Part shown: positions 45,904-57,358 of the stretch, in pieces
Layout: the number at the start of each line of letters is the position of its first letter
How positions within the stretch are numbered: position 1 is the first letter of the stretch
NCBI GenBank assembly: GCA_963969345.1
Contig: OZ017768.1
Span: 3,186,718 to 3,250,717 of the forward strand
Reading direction: 5' to 3'
Length of the DNA stretch: 64,000 nucleotides
From: Turbatrix aceti
Lineage: Eukaryota > Nematoda > Chromadorea > Rhabditida > Panagrolaimidae
Translations under genes and position numbers: made by a program
The notes under the pieces: generated by a model
The model's database searches: none
What the model was told of the DNA's origin: nothing
The model's input: the letters and a program-made list of their open reading frames with translations, nothing else

Positions 45904-48082
45904 CTAACGTTTTCGCTTGGGTTTGGAATTTTGGGGGGCCGCCAACTCGCGAGCCATAAACTCGCTGCTCGGCGGTTCTTGCTGCCGTTGCTGCGGCCGC
46001 GGGGGATAGTCTTCGGCGCAAGCGTGCTCGCAGGACCGTGATATCTGAGAACGCCCGGTTGTCTTAGTACCGGAGACGATTTCTTCAACCTCGGTGCCGA
46101 TATCGACGACTTCGTGCTTGCTCTGCCAGGTAACCTTCGCGTTGGGATCCTGCTTGCTGAGGGATTTGTTGGCGAGAGCGTGGTGCTGAAAATAATGGCA
46201 TAAAATGGAATACAAAACGCCGAAATTACAGATTTTTAGGTGAAAAAAAAAAATTCTTGGGCAGAAATTTTCTTCGCGAGACCATCTCCAGTACGGAAAT
46301 ATGCAAAAAACGGTTTTTATGTGAAAAAAACGATTTGATCGGTTTTTTTGGGAATAAATAAATATTTCGACATTTTTCTTCGTAAGACCCAACCCCAGCA
46401 AAACTCACATAAGACGGTTCGACGTACTTCTTGATCTTGAGCGTTCCCTTGTGTACAAACTGATCAGGTTCAATATAGCTGGCCGAAAGCGGCCGAGCCG
46501 ATTTCTGCGTCTTCGAAATGTTGTCATCCGAGTGCTCCGTATTCTGCTGGATCGAAGACAACGTATTGTTGCCGCTTTCCGCAAAATAACTTTCCCTTCC
46601 CGTTCGAATAACTGCCCTCGGTGTCGTTGCTGGACTGTTCTTCCTCGACCCCTTTGCAGTCAACGGACTTGTCGGTGATGTCTTTCCGGTTTTCTGGGGC
46701 GTGGTTGGTTCCACGGAGCCACCCGTCATCGGAGCACCGGATCCGAGTGGCTCGGCGGACCGCGTTTTGGTCTTTGTGTTGATTTTGCACTTGTTTTTGT
46801 TTTTGTTGTATCGTTGCTTTTTGTCATCTTTGGATTCAGAAGACAGATTCGGAAGAGATTGCGTGGGTTCGGTGGTGCAACCCGGACTTGTATCCTTCTG
46901 GGGTGTGCGGGGACTTGACTTTCTTTTCCAATTGAATGTTGGAAATTTTCCTTTTCGGCGATAGTAGAAGAAGATACAGAGAACGATCGCTGCTGTCGTC
47001 ACGAGCAATGTCGAGATCAACAGCGAGAAAAGGATGATGCGGATCCTGCAGCGAAAATTACAGTATTCACACATATAAAAACGCTCAGACTTACGATAAT
47101 CCTGTTTTTTTCCGACGGGGGTGAGAAGCAGGGTGGCGAAACTCCCATGGGAATTAGAAATAGGGGAATTATCCCATGGGATTCCCATGGGAGTCCCATG
47201 GGAGTCCCCGGGGGTATTTATTGGTACGTTTAAAAAAGTACATGTTCATACAAAAAAGATATCCAAAAACACACTTATTTTATTAATGTAATAAAATTAA
47301 CAATGAAAATAAAATCATTTACCTAATTTGAAAGAAAAAAGCACGCTCCTGCGTAAAATAACGGTGATATTTTAGGCGGGATCGCGCATTTTCAAAATTC
47401 CGTGGGGAATTATCCCGTGATAGATGGGAATCCCGGGATAATTCCCGGGATATTTCCCATGGGACTCCCATGGGAATCCCCTCTTCGCCACCCTGGTGAG
47501 AAGTGGTAGTCAGTGCTGTCGGGTACCCGACCCGAAACCCGACCCGAACTTGGACCCGACCCGAAATACCCGGAATTTCGGGTCGGGTACCCGAAAGTTT
47601 CGGGTCCGGGTCGGGTTTTCGGGTCGGGTACCCGAAAGTTTCGGGTCCGGGTCCGGGTCCGGATCGGGTACCCGAAAATTTCGGGTTCGGGTTGCAAAAA
47701 AACAACAAAAATCTAATGAAAGAGAAGCTCCTCACGCAAGACAAGCTCTTTGGTGCGTCTGGACATTAGTTGGCTCAACTAAATTTGGCGTATATCGGCC
47801 AAGGTATATGTTCCGTAAGCATAAATTTCGGGTTTTCGGGTCGGGTACCCGAAAGTTTCGGATCCGGATCCGGGTCCGGGTCGGGTACCCGAAAGTTTCG
47901 GGTCCGGGTCGGGTTTTCGGGTCGGGTATCCGAAATTTTCGGGTCCGGGTAATTTCTTCGGGTCGGGTACCCGACATTTTCGGGTACCCGACAGCACTGG
48001 TGGTAGTCGCGTTTTCGTTCCATGACCCATCGGTGGTGCTGAGAAAAACGTTGCCAATTTTGTTGCTGCTTTTGCCACCCAT
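45904..48082 (-). CDS. Membrane protein family, gene 2; 5' exon interrupted by two MITEs
   Basis: Exons 2 and 3 are intact: 47045-46409 and 46185-45904. They encode one membrane helix (IRIILFSLLISTLLVTTAAI), a Lys/Ser/Thr-rich stretch, the family motif EPDQFVHKGTLKIKKYVEPS and, after a phase-0 intron, HHALANKS and AKVTWQSKHEVVDIGTEVEE. Exon 2 is exactly 637 nt, as in gene 3. The 5' exon would run from an ATG at 48082 to the donor at 47094. Between 47129 and 48000 it is broken by two transposon insertions, and reading from the ATG enters the inserted DNA and stops at about 47732. Unless an alternative start is used or the insertions are polymorphic, this copy is disabled. A tandem duplicate of gene 3. 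Confidence 0.72.
47129..47495. mobile_element. hAT-like MITE 1 (367 bp)
   Basis: Perfect 12-bp terminal inverted repeats (CAGGGTGGCGAA / TTCGCCACCCTG) flanked by the 8-bp direct duplication GTGAGAAG (47121-47128 and 47496-47503). Subterminal palindromes of TCCCATGGGA and variants. No coding capacity. Eight-base target duplications and CA...TG ends are typical of hAT elements. Confidence 0.93.
47511..47999. mobile_element. hAT-like MITE 2 (489 bp)
   Basis: Perfect 20-bp terminal inverted repeats (CAGTGCTGTCGGGTACCCGA and complement) flanked by the 8-bp direct duplication GTGGTAGT (47503-47510 and 48000-48007). The interior has many GGGTCGGGTACCCGAAA units in both orientations around a unique centre. 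No coding capacity. It lies 15 bp from MITE 1, and the two target duplications share one base. Confidence 0.95.
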
Positions 48083-48250
48083 CTTCGCGAAAATGTGTTT
48101 GGCGTAGACGGAAGACGCGTGAGAATTGCCACAATGGCCGTGCCGAATTACGATAGATAAGGATAAGGATGGAGCGATTGATGCTCAACTGATAAAAAAG
48201 CTCTTTTTGACTGCGTGCATAAGTTTAATGCAAATTTATGTGAACGAGAA

Positions 48251-48358
48251 TCAGGTTTGCAGTGTGATTACGGTAACTTTCTGCTGCCGACAACTGTAAA
48301 TATACGGTTTTCATCGTTTCAATGTTCCCGCTCTCGTGGGCACTCGCGAAATATAGGT
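48251..48358 (-). pseudogene. Dead copy of the last exon of gene C
   Basis: Matches 49850-49966 (last exon of gene C) with a short deletion and a 2-bp insertion. The acceptor TTTTTTAG has become TTTTTTAA. Flanking sequence on both sides also matches, so it is part of the tandem segmental duplication that produced genes 2 and 3. Confidence 0.85.
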
Positions 48359-48451
48359 TTAAAAAATTCCTAATATCACTTTTACCCCAATGGCTTCACC
48401 GAATTCCTAATAGAACAACATCTGTGTTTATCGAGGACATTGAACTGATAA

Positions 48452-49671
48452 CTAACGTTTTTGCTTCGACTTTGACTTTGGGGGCGCAGCCAACTCGCGC
48501 GCCATAAACTCGCTGCTCGGCGGTTCTTGCTGCCGTTGCTGCGGCCGCGGGGGATAGTCTTCGGCGCAAGCGTGCTCGCAGGACTTTGATATCTGAGAAG
48601 GCGGAGTTTTCGTGTTGGAGACAACTTCTTCAACCCCGGTGCCGATATCGACGACTTCGTGCTTGCTTTGCCAAGTAACCTTCGCGTTGGGGACCTGCTG
48701 GCTGAGGGATTTGTTGGCGAGGGCGTGGTGCTAAAAATTTTAGCGTAAAATGGACAAAAATACGGTTTTTAGGTAAAAAAAGATTTTATCAGTTTTTTTT
48801 GAAAAAATATTTTGACTTTTTTCTTCGTAAGACCCAACTCCGCAAAACTCACATAAGATGGTTCGACGTATTTCATGATCTTGAGCGTTCCCTTGTGTAC
48901 AAACTGATCAGGTTCAATGTAACTGGCCGAAAGCGGACGTACCGACTTTTGCGTCCTCGCAATCTGGTTCTCCGAGTGCTCGGTTTTCTGCTGGATCGAG
49001 GACAACGTATTGTTGGCGTTATTCGCCGAATACCTCTCTTTTGGACTCGTTCGAATAACCGCTCTCGGCGTCGTTGCTGGACTGTTCTTCTTGGACCCCT
49101 TCGCAGTCAACGGACTCGTCGAGGATGTCTTTCCGGTTTCCTGCTGGGGCGTGGTCGGTTCCACCGAGCCACCCATCATCGGAGAACCGAATGGCTCGGC
49201 GGACTGTTTTTTTGTCTTCGTCTTTGTCTTGATGCTGTCCTTGTTTTTGTTGTGTAGTTGCTGTTTGTCATCTTTGGATTCAGAAGACTGATTCGGAAGG
49301 GACTGCGTGGGTTCGGTGGTGCAACACGTGCTGGTATCCTTTTGGGGTGTGCGGGGACTTGACTTTCTTTTCCAATTGAATGTTGGGAATTTTCCTTTTC
49401 GGCGGTAGTAGTAGAAGATACAGAGGACGATCGCTGCTGTCGTTACGAGCAATGTCGAGATCAACAGCGAGAAAAGGATGATACGGATCCTGCAGCGAAA
49501 ATTACAGTACTCAAACATATGAAAACGAGCTCAGACTTACGATAATCCTCGATGGGGGATAGCGGTGGTTTTTACAGTAGCGTTATTCGCCCAGTCTAAC
49601 AAAGTCTCCCAAGTTAAAAGAGATTTGATAAAGTAATCCTCATCGGGCCCGAGTTCGTACTCCGATGGCAT
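48452..49671 (-). CDS. Membrane protein family, gene 3
   Basis: Exons 49671-49541, 49489-48853, 48730-48452 (about 348 aa; phases 2 and 0). Not a family I recognise. It has a short N-terminal region with an NNAT glycosylation site and no signal peptide, so probably the helix at about 45-72 (IRIILFSLLISTLLVTTAAI) inserts as a signal anchor. A basic juxtamembrane stretch (YYYRRKGKFPTFNWKRK) and a Ser/Thr/Lys-rich tail follow, with EPDQFVHKGTLKIMKYVEPS and, after the last intron, HHALANKS, AKVTWQSKHEVVDIGT and the Pro/Gln-rich PPRPQQRQQEPPSSEFMA. The start is the ATG in frame with the exon. Its 5' end faces the 3' end of gene C, only about 180 bp away and on the same strand. Confidence 0.82.
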
Positions 49672-49849
49672 CACCGCCAAAGTGTGGGTTGTTAGGCGTA
49701 GACTGGGGACGCGTGAGAATTGCCACAGTGGCAGTGCCGAATTACGATAGATAAGGATAAAAATGGAGCGATTGATGCTCAACTGATCAAAAAAACTTTT
49801 TTTGACTGCGTGCGCGTGTTTAACGCAAATTTATGTGTTTGAACGAGAA

Positions 49850-52800
49850 TCAGGCTTGCAGTGCGGTTACGGTAGCTTTCAGCTGCTCCTGAACAGCCGA
49901 CAACTGTAAACAGACGGTTTTCATCGTTTCAATGTTCCCGCTCTCGAGAGCACTCGCGAAATAGGTCTAAAAAATATCCAATATCGCCTGAACCCAAAAA
50001 AAAATATCTCACATCCTGAAAAACATTCCAAATATCCCTGAGCAGGACAAAAGCGCCGTCGATGGGGCTCCGGTCGACGAGCATGTCATGGACGGGAAGG
50101 CGGAGGAACTCGACGTGCTTGGTGACCCTTTCGAGGTCTTCTTCGATGTATTCAAAGATCCGTAAACATTGTTTGATATTTTCCAGCACGGAGTATTCCT
50201 CATTTTTCGTCACAAACACCCGATCCAGGGCAAGTGCCAGCATCCGGATAAAAACCGGCTTGACCTCCACCCTGACTGCCGGGTCTGCCGGCGACTTTGA
50301 TTCATCCTCGCCGTCCTGATCTCGAGGAAAGAGGTCCGCTGTCACTTCCGCAACACATTCTTCTAGGTTGCCGCTGACGATCCGCGCGGTGAGTTCAATT
50401 GTGTAGTAGAGGGCTCGTCGGAGCCAATCTGTGTTGACGACGCTCCGGGGCGCGGCGTAGAGGATGTCGAGGACCTCGAGAACTGTCAATGTTAGAGACA
50501 GGGTCTTGGAAATCTCCGCCGCGGGCGCGGAAGGCTTGAGGAACTTGAGCTGGTACAGACTCATTTCTAGCAGCAGCTGGATTCTCGTCGACGCCGTCTG
50601 AAAATTCCAGAAAATAGTCTCTCATTTTTTTTGCCATCAAAGACGTTTTTTGTTCGCGTTCGTTCACAAACAAATTCAAATTTTCTTGCTGACGTTGGTG
50701 GACAAAATTTTTATGAATTGTTTTCTTCATGTTTGTTCACGAACAAGGCTAAATTTTTCTGAAAAATAATTTGAACAAAAGCGGTCACAAAATTCGGTTA
50801 AATTTAAAAAATGGAGTCAGAAACACAGTTTTTGACAAACAATTGCAAAAAAACGTTGTTTGAAAAGGAAAACATTCCTGGTGGCAAAAAAAAGAATATT
50901 TGATGTTCGTTCGTGTTCGTTTACGAAAAAAATGTTCGCGTTTGTTCGATTTTCCCAACAAAATTTTATAAATGTTCGAGTTCGTTCGCGAACAAAGATA
51001 AATTTTCCGGACAGATAAAACGAATAAAAATTTAGGTAAAATCAGTTTAATGGTGCCGAAATTGATGTTAATTTTCCAAAAATGGCAAATAGTGTCAATT
51101 GCCTTCGGCAATAAAAAGTGTAGAAAAACTGTCACCAAAAACGTGAAAACGCATATTACCGTAGTTTACGTTTTTATGCCTAGTATGAACAAAATTTTGC
51201 ATAAAATATGCGAAAAATCTGTTCGTTGCTCGTTCGTGATCGTTTGCGAACACTGACAACAATGTTGGCGTTCGTCCGATTTCTCGAATAAAATTAACAA
51301 AATGTTCATATAACAAAATGTGCGAACGAAAAAAAAACGACTGTTTACCCCTTCTGAATGCCAACTCACCGGTTCCCGAACAAAAACATGCAACCTAGGC
51401 CGCAACAGAGATTCTATAGACTCCACCGTCGACCGCTGATCGCCCAGAGAAATCACCGAATCCCTCCTGGGCCTCTCGGTAGTCCTCGCAGCCCAGTAAG
51501 CGTCGCTGAGAGTGTCCGTGATGAAATTCTCAAACCTCTCCGTCTTGTTCTGCCATTTTTCTCGGAGCATAGTTTCCTTGCCCGCCAAAGCGTGAACGCC
51601 GAAGAGCAGGAGATCGATCTGGCGTTCAAATGACATTCGCTTTGGCATGACGAGTGTTACGATGTCAATTATGCGTCGGAAGGCTGCGTAAGATTTGCAA
51701 TAACCGACGTAGTACGATTGATCGAGTTCCGATTTCTCCAAAAGCCGCTCTTCCTGCCGAGAAATAACAAAAACAAACTCTTCCGATTCATCCGGGATTT
51801 TTCTTGCGTTGGACCATTGCAAAACGATTTTTGGTTCAGCGAGAATGGCAGCGTCGATGTCAGCGAAGATTTCCTTCTTTGCTTCTTCGCGTTTGGCGAT
51901 GTCGGTTTCGGTTTCCTTCTTTTCTTCACCTCCGCGCTTTTTTGGAGAGCGTCGTTTCTTTTTCTTTGGTCTCATGAGTTTTGCTTTTGGCGGCGAAGAT
52001 TCGGCTGAAGCGGGAGGTGGGACAGCGAGAGTGGTGGCTTCGGTTTCTGCGGGTGATTTGGCGAGAAAAGACGCCGGAGCGGTGGCGAAGGCAGAAGGCG
52101 AGGCTTCTGGGACCGTCAGCAGCTGGGCGGTCTGTCGAAGCACGAGGATGAATACGCAGCGTCGTTCGTGTACGAAATCCATCATGAAATTTCGGAAAGG
52201 TGTTACGTCCTGAAAAATTTTATATTTGAAATCAGGGAAGGGTGAACAGGCTTTTTGGTTTGCGAATAACAGGAATTTTTTATTATTTTGTTTAAAGAAT
52301 GAAAAACACAATTTTTTCGAATTTTGTTAAAAAAATCAAAAGATTAAATATATTTTTTGAATAAATATATTTAAGAAAAATCTGTTTTCGAACGAACATA
52401 AAAAAAACTGCAATTTGTTTGCAAACGAAAACGAACAAACACAAACCGTTTTTTTGTTTATTTTTTTTAATAAATAATTAATTAATTAATAACAATAATA
52501 AAAAAAGAACATTTATTTTTTTTAAATTTTATTCGAGGAATTGAATAAACACAAACATTTTGACAGTATTTGCAAATTAGCGTGTACAAACACACAAATT
52601 TTTTTTGCAAACGAACAAAAAATTAAAATTTGTTCGCAAATAAGAAAAAAATCATGTAAATGCTGTACCGTTTTTACAGTTTGTGTACAAAATTCTTACA
52701 AAATATAAGATCATTACAAAAACGTAACAAATTTACATTTTTTGTAAAAAAAATTACAAAAATTGTAAAAACAGCATTTTGTGTGAACGAACGCTCAAGT

Positions 52801-53122
52801 TTTCTCATTTTTGTTTGAGAACCTCAAAATCCTAACAAACCTGATTTCTAACAAAATCGACGAGCAGTGTATCATCCACATCTTCTAAAAACAACCTCAA
52901 ATGCCGGAGGATCCACATCTGACTGGTCTCGTGTTCCTCAACGGCCTCCTGCTCGACAGGCTCCGGTTTCTGCTCGACCTTCTGCTTCTTCTTTGCCGCA
53001 GCAACACCCGCGATCTGCGATGCCACGGCATCGGCGCCGGACTTTCTGTGCCGAGGTTTCCCCCGGACAGGCTGTTTGACGGCGGATTCGACTCTGGCAA
53101 CCGGCTTCGACCGTGTAGGCAT
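49850..53122 (-). CDS. Unrecognised nuclear-looking helical protein (gene C)
   Basis: Exons 53122-52841, 52209-51370, 50597-50013, 49966-49850, all phase 0 (about 607 aa). The N-terminus is basic and Lys/Arg/Pro-rich (MPTRSKPVARVESAVKQP, AAAKKKQKVEQK), like a nuclear localisation region (inference). A helical segment (LRHLRLFLEDVDDTLLVDFV) is followed by a Pro/Ala stretch and a strongly basic run (RPKKKKRRSPKKRG). The remaining 400 residues are mostly helical (MFTLVMPKR-type amphipathic helices, LTVLEVLDILYAAPRSVV, VFIRMLALALDRVFV). No known domain recognised. Intron 2 contains the second copy of the dispersed repeat. Gene D ends 211 bp upstream on the same strand, so the pair may be an operon. 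Confidence 0.78.
50975..51345 (-). repeat. Dispersed repeat, copy 2 (in gene C intron 2)
   Basis: Inverted relative to 32045-32385; same core (CGTGAAAACGCATATTACC, GTGTCAATTGCCTTCGGCAA) with scattered differences and the same GAAC/GTTC-rich margins. Confidence 0.75.
52380..52790. repeat. GAAC-rich and TACAAAA repeats in gene C intron 1
   Basis: Loose repeats of GAACGAAC/GTTTGCAAACG type followed by several ACAAAAATGTAA-like units. No coding potential. Confidence 0.55.
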
Positions 53123-53333
53123 CGTCAAATGTCCCCTTTTTCCCCCAAAGCAAGCTTTTGTGAACAATTTTATGGTACAGTAAACAAACTCGGGCAGAAG
53201 GAGGGAGATATGCATGGGATAGGCCTGGACCGGAAGCCAGACGGGCAAGGCACTCGAACGGACCACCGTGTTGCCGTCGGGGCTTTCGTTATTATGCAGA
53301 ACAGAGAAATTTAAAATTAAAAAAAAAGGGGGG

Positions 53334-53869
53334 CTACACGTACGAAGGAGCAGGACCTCGAGGCCATAACTTGGACGTCCACTTGTTTTGCGTCGATGCA
53401 AACTGTTTTTGGGTCAGTGGTTGTTGGAACTTCAGGCGATTCTGCAAAAAAATGGATCATAAACATCAAAAAAACGTAAAATTCAAATTTTCAACAGATT
53501 TAAACTTTGTCAAAAACTCACCGCGTAATCCCTGAATTCCTCGTGCTTGCCCTGCCTCATGGCGTGATCCCGGATTCGGTAAAAGACCTGAACGCCGATA
53601 ACGCAGTTGACAATAAACGAGACAACAGATGCCCCGGCGAGGAGCAAAGTTGTCGGTGTAAAGTCAAAATTGCCGGTGACAAAGTGGACAGCGAAGCAGG
53701 TCAGCAGGAGCCCGTTGATGAACGTCGCGATGACGGCAGTCGGCGTGACGATCGCCTGACTGGGAGCGCCGGGATCCGTGACGAGGTGGAGGTGGTCATC
53801 TTCGACGTCAAACTCGTCGACCTCCTCGATCGGCGGCTCCGTTGGCCTCAGAGTAGACGATGTGCGCAT
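53334..53869 (-). CDS. Small two-helix membrane protein (gene D)
   Basis: Exons 53869-53522 and 53441-53334 (about 151 aa, phase 0). An acidic N-terminus (EEVDEFDVEDDHLH) precedes two predicted membrane helices at about 44-64 (VIATFINGLLLTCFAV) and 74-96 (LLLAGASVVSFIVNCVIGV). The C-terminal tail ends in Ser-Tyr-Val, which could bind a PDZ domain (inference). No family recognised. A good acceptor (TTTGTTTCAG) lies 21 nt before the ATG with no supported upstream exon, consistent with trans-splicing. Gene C follows 211 bp downstream on the same strand. Confidence 0.75.
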
Positions 53870-56800
53870 GGAGCTGACAGGTTTTGGACGCTGAAACAAA
53901 TAAATTGTGCCCATTTATTAGGTTTTTTTTTCTTTCGAAATAAATTAGTTATGAACACGAAGAACACGATTTTGCGGAAGGGCGGAGCAATGAAAGAATC
54001 GCACGGAATCAATCGTGATGATCAGGATCACGTTTCTGCGCAATGTCGAAAGAAATGTGTGTATTTAAAATGGGTTCCGCCGATACATAAATATTTGAGC
54101 ATTTACCAGAGTCGCAAAACTGAGATCAAAGTGCTACGCGGATTTGTTACAGCTCGGCTTTAAAAATGACAGAAATCCAAGCAAAGGGTTTCAAACATCC
54201 ATTGCACTGCTTTTTACAGCCGTTTTTGCGTCGTTGCGTCGACCAACATCACGCGAAGCCTGGGAATAAATCGCTGTCACCGGAGCCAGCCGTAAAAGAC
54301 ATGACAAAACGTCAAACATTTTTGCTTTCCGGTTGTCAAAAAAATAAGGCACACGCTTTGTCAAAGGGACAGGTAAGAAAAGGCATTGCATATTTATTAC
54401 GAAATGCAGCGTCAAACCCCAAAATTTTCAAAACCGCAACCAGAAGAAAAAAATCTCCGCCGATCGTCGGATCATCGTTAAAAATGCGCGGCCGCAGTCG
54501 TCGGTCGAGGAAGGCATAAATATTCCCTGCGCAGACGATGCAGCGAGTCAAAAACGATGTACACGGCAACGAAAACGAAAAAGAGGAAGAAGACAGATGG
54601 AATGAATTGTTAGATGACACCCGTCGTGAGACATGTATCTTCCCCGTCGTCGTGTGCAAACACGATGCCCCTGAGAAAGCCGTCGTGTCGTCGGCCTTCT
54701 TCCAGCTGTTGACTACGATGGCCTTGCTACATACACCTGTCGGGGGAGGATGTCGCTTCATGTCAGGTCAGAGTCAGAGTCCAAGTCCGGGTATCACCCC
54801 CTCTACTTTTTCTCTAAATGTTTGCCCAACTACTGAACGGGGCACTCAAAAACCAACTTTGCGCTGTTGTACTATTTTTCGCTCGTTGTCGCTCGAATTT
54901 TTATATTTAAAAACACTCGAGTCCCGCCAGGTAGGTAGGTAGATATTTACTACCTCGAAGCGCGCAGGCAAACGAACAACGAACGAACGTCGGTCTCGAC
55001 CACCAACTTGCAACTTGGGAACATTAGTGCACTCTAGGGAAAGGGTGGGACACCCAACGAGGTCCTCCACAAAGCTCGGGAGATTTATGGAGGGCAGTCA
55101 AGCGGACATAAAAAGGATTTAGCCCGGCGGCGGCCTTCCCCAATGAAAACTCAGCTCAGCTCAGCTCGTTAGCCCCGGGTAATGGATACATAGATAGTTT
55201 GGACGTGATGCACGCACACGCAATGAATAGTCCGATGGTCAACCAACCCAGAAATGAGTGTTGTGGATCTTTCTCTGGTCCGGAAGCTGCGCGAACAACC
55301 AACTCGAGCGAGTGTGCTGGCGTGGCTCCCGGCCCGGCTTTCCCGCGGTTTTTTTCAAATTTTTTTAAACGAGTTTTTTGACCAAAAAAATTTTATCACC
55401 GGACGATAAATTTTTTTACAATCTCCAAAAGACACTTGTAGAGAACCCTTTTGACACAGGTAATAAAAAAATTCACAAACAAAACTTTTGTCCGACCTTG
55501 AGTAAACTTTTTTGCCTCCCCCAAAGTTGTATTATAGTTTGGGCTTTTCGGGGCTCTAGACCGTTAAAATTGTCGTTTGCTAAACATATTAGCGGTTTTG
55601 TCAGAGTGCAAAACTATGTACGATAGCTCAACGGAAGGGAATTATACATATTACCTGGTCCAGGTGTTTTCCCACGCGTAAAGCGTAACAAAAGAGGGTT
55701 TTGGGACTCTTGATTACTTGAAAAGTGCACAAAAGGTGTGAAACACGAAACACGAGCTCGGGCGTTGTCTCGCAGGTGAACGAACCAATTAATCCGTCTG
55801 TCTCCTACTATCATGTTATGACGCAGAAAGAATGCAAAGGATGTAACCGCTCGAAATTCCGCAATCAACGGAAAAGGAAAAAATACTGATACGGCCGAGG
55901 ACGCGGCGGTCGTCCGTCTTGGCCGCAGGGTACGCGAATGAAGCATTCATTTCATGAGTCATGAATCACGAAGCAGCCGGCAACAGACCATCCTCAACAT
56001 TGGGTCTGGTCTGGTCTGGTCGGGCTGCGTGCATGCGCGCCTGTACTGCTTCGTAATCGATCGATTGCGCAAAAAAAAGAGGAAGGAAGGAAGGAGACTG
56101 CCAGGAAGAAGAGTCGCGCTATGGCGGCGGTTGATGCACCTGCACCTGCCCCCTCACCTGCGCGGCTGGCTGGCTCACGTTTGCTCGTCGTTTTCCAGAG
56201 AACAACAGAAAATGAAAAAAAATCACGCTTGCTCGAAGTCAAGCCTCGAAGGCCTCGGGTCGGAGATCAATCATCTCAGATAAAAAAAATTATTAGTCAG
56301 GCGAGGATAAAAAATATTCTTAAAAATTCAAATTCAAATTGTCAGTTTGCGCAGTACCGGGCGCCTAAAAAGCCGGCGGCCTGTCTTTTTTGAGGTTCGG
56401 TTCGGTTTGTTCACTCTTTTTTTATGGATGGAAAAATGGATAGACAATTGCATGGCGGGCGCCGACAATCCAACCAACCCCGTCCGTCAGAAATCTGTTT
56501 ACCATCGACTCCTGCCCCCTCATTTTTCTCCAAAAAAGAGTATAGTAGAGCAGTCGATTCAGAACCTCCAAAACCAACCGCAGCTATTTATTAGCCCTGA
56601 CATGAGCTCGGGGCCGTGATCGTGGTCGTGGTCGTGGTCTCGTGGTTGCGGGCCACCTGGCCTACACAGCCATCGGCTGGATGTGAGTGGCAAAAAGTCT
56701 GGTTGACCAGTTCTTCGACATCAGAGTATTATGTATAGTAATTCGTTTGTTTTACGATGGGGCCGGGCGAACGAACGCGTTCGTTTGTTCTGATGGATGG

Positions 56801-57358
56801 AAACCACGATGAACGACGACACAACACTCATCGCTGCAGGCATGCATGCAAAGCGAGCGAGCGTGTGCCAACTTGATTACCCCCAATTTTGAAGGTGATT
56901 GCTTTGCACTTGTCCTGTACGTTCGGGGCAATCACATTTTATGGAGATTCCTGAATGCTCCAGAAAAGTACATAAACTCATGCGGATCAATTTTTGTTTT
57001 AAAAAAAAAACAGCAGGGATACATTATTTACTTTTTTATGCATGAAAAATGAGGTATTAAAATTTAAAGCTTTTGTGGATTCATGTTCAGGTGCGTTTTT
57101 TGGTAGATAAAAAACATTTGACAACAATAAAAAATATCTTTGCCATAAAATTAATTTTTTTTTCAAAATTACGATAGCTATTTTTATCGTAATCCTCCGC
57201 GTTATCAAAAAATGCAAGGAACAGGTATTTTTTTAACACCACACAGCTTTTTTTCAATTTATCAGTTCAGTTGAACAAACAAACAAAAAACTTATCAGTA
57301 GTACATAAAATAATTAAAATTCCAGTTCAAGCATCGTGAAAAAAGCCAGAAATTTTTT
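53870..57358. other. Intergenic region, no gene supported
   Basis: Several open frames up to 218 codons (53507-54163 plus is mostly antisense to gene D; 54336-54761 minus has no splice support). No similarity or coherent exon chain seen. Simple runs include GGTCTGGTCT near 56003 and GTCGTGGTC repeats near 56620. Confidence 0.4.

Noticed and set aside
53507..54163. 218-codon plus-strand frame
   Set aside because: Most of it is the complement of gene D, which has a clear two-helix protein and splice sites on the minus strand.
54336..54761. 141-codon minus-strand frame upstream of gene D as a possible 5' exon
   Set aside because: No donor in a phase that joins gene D, and gene D has its own ATG just after a good acceptor.
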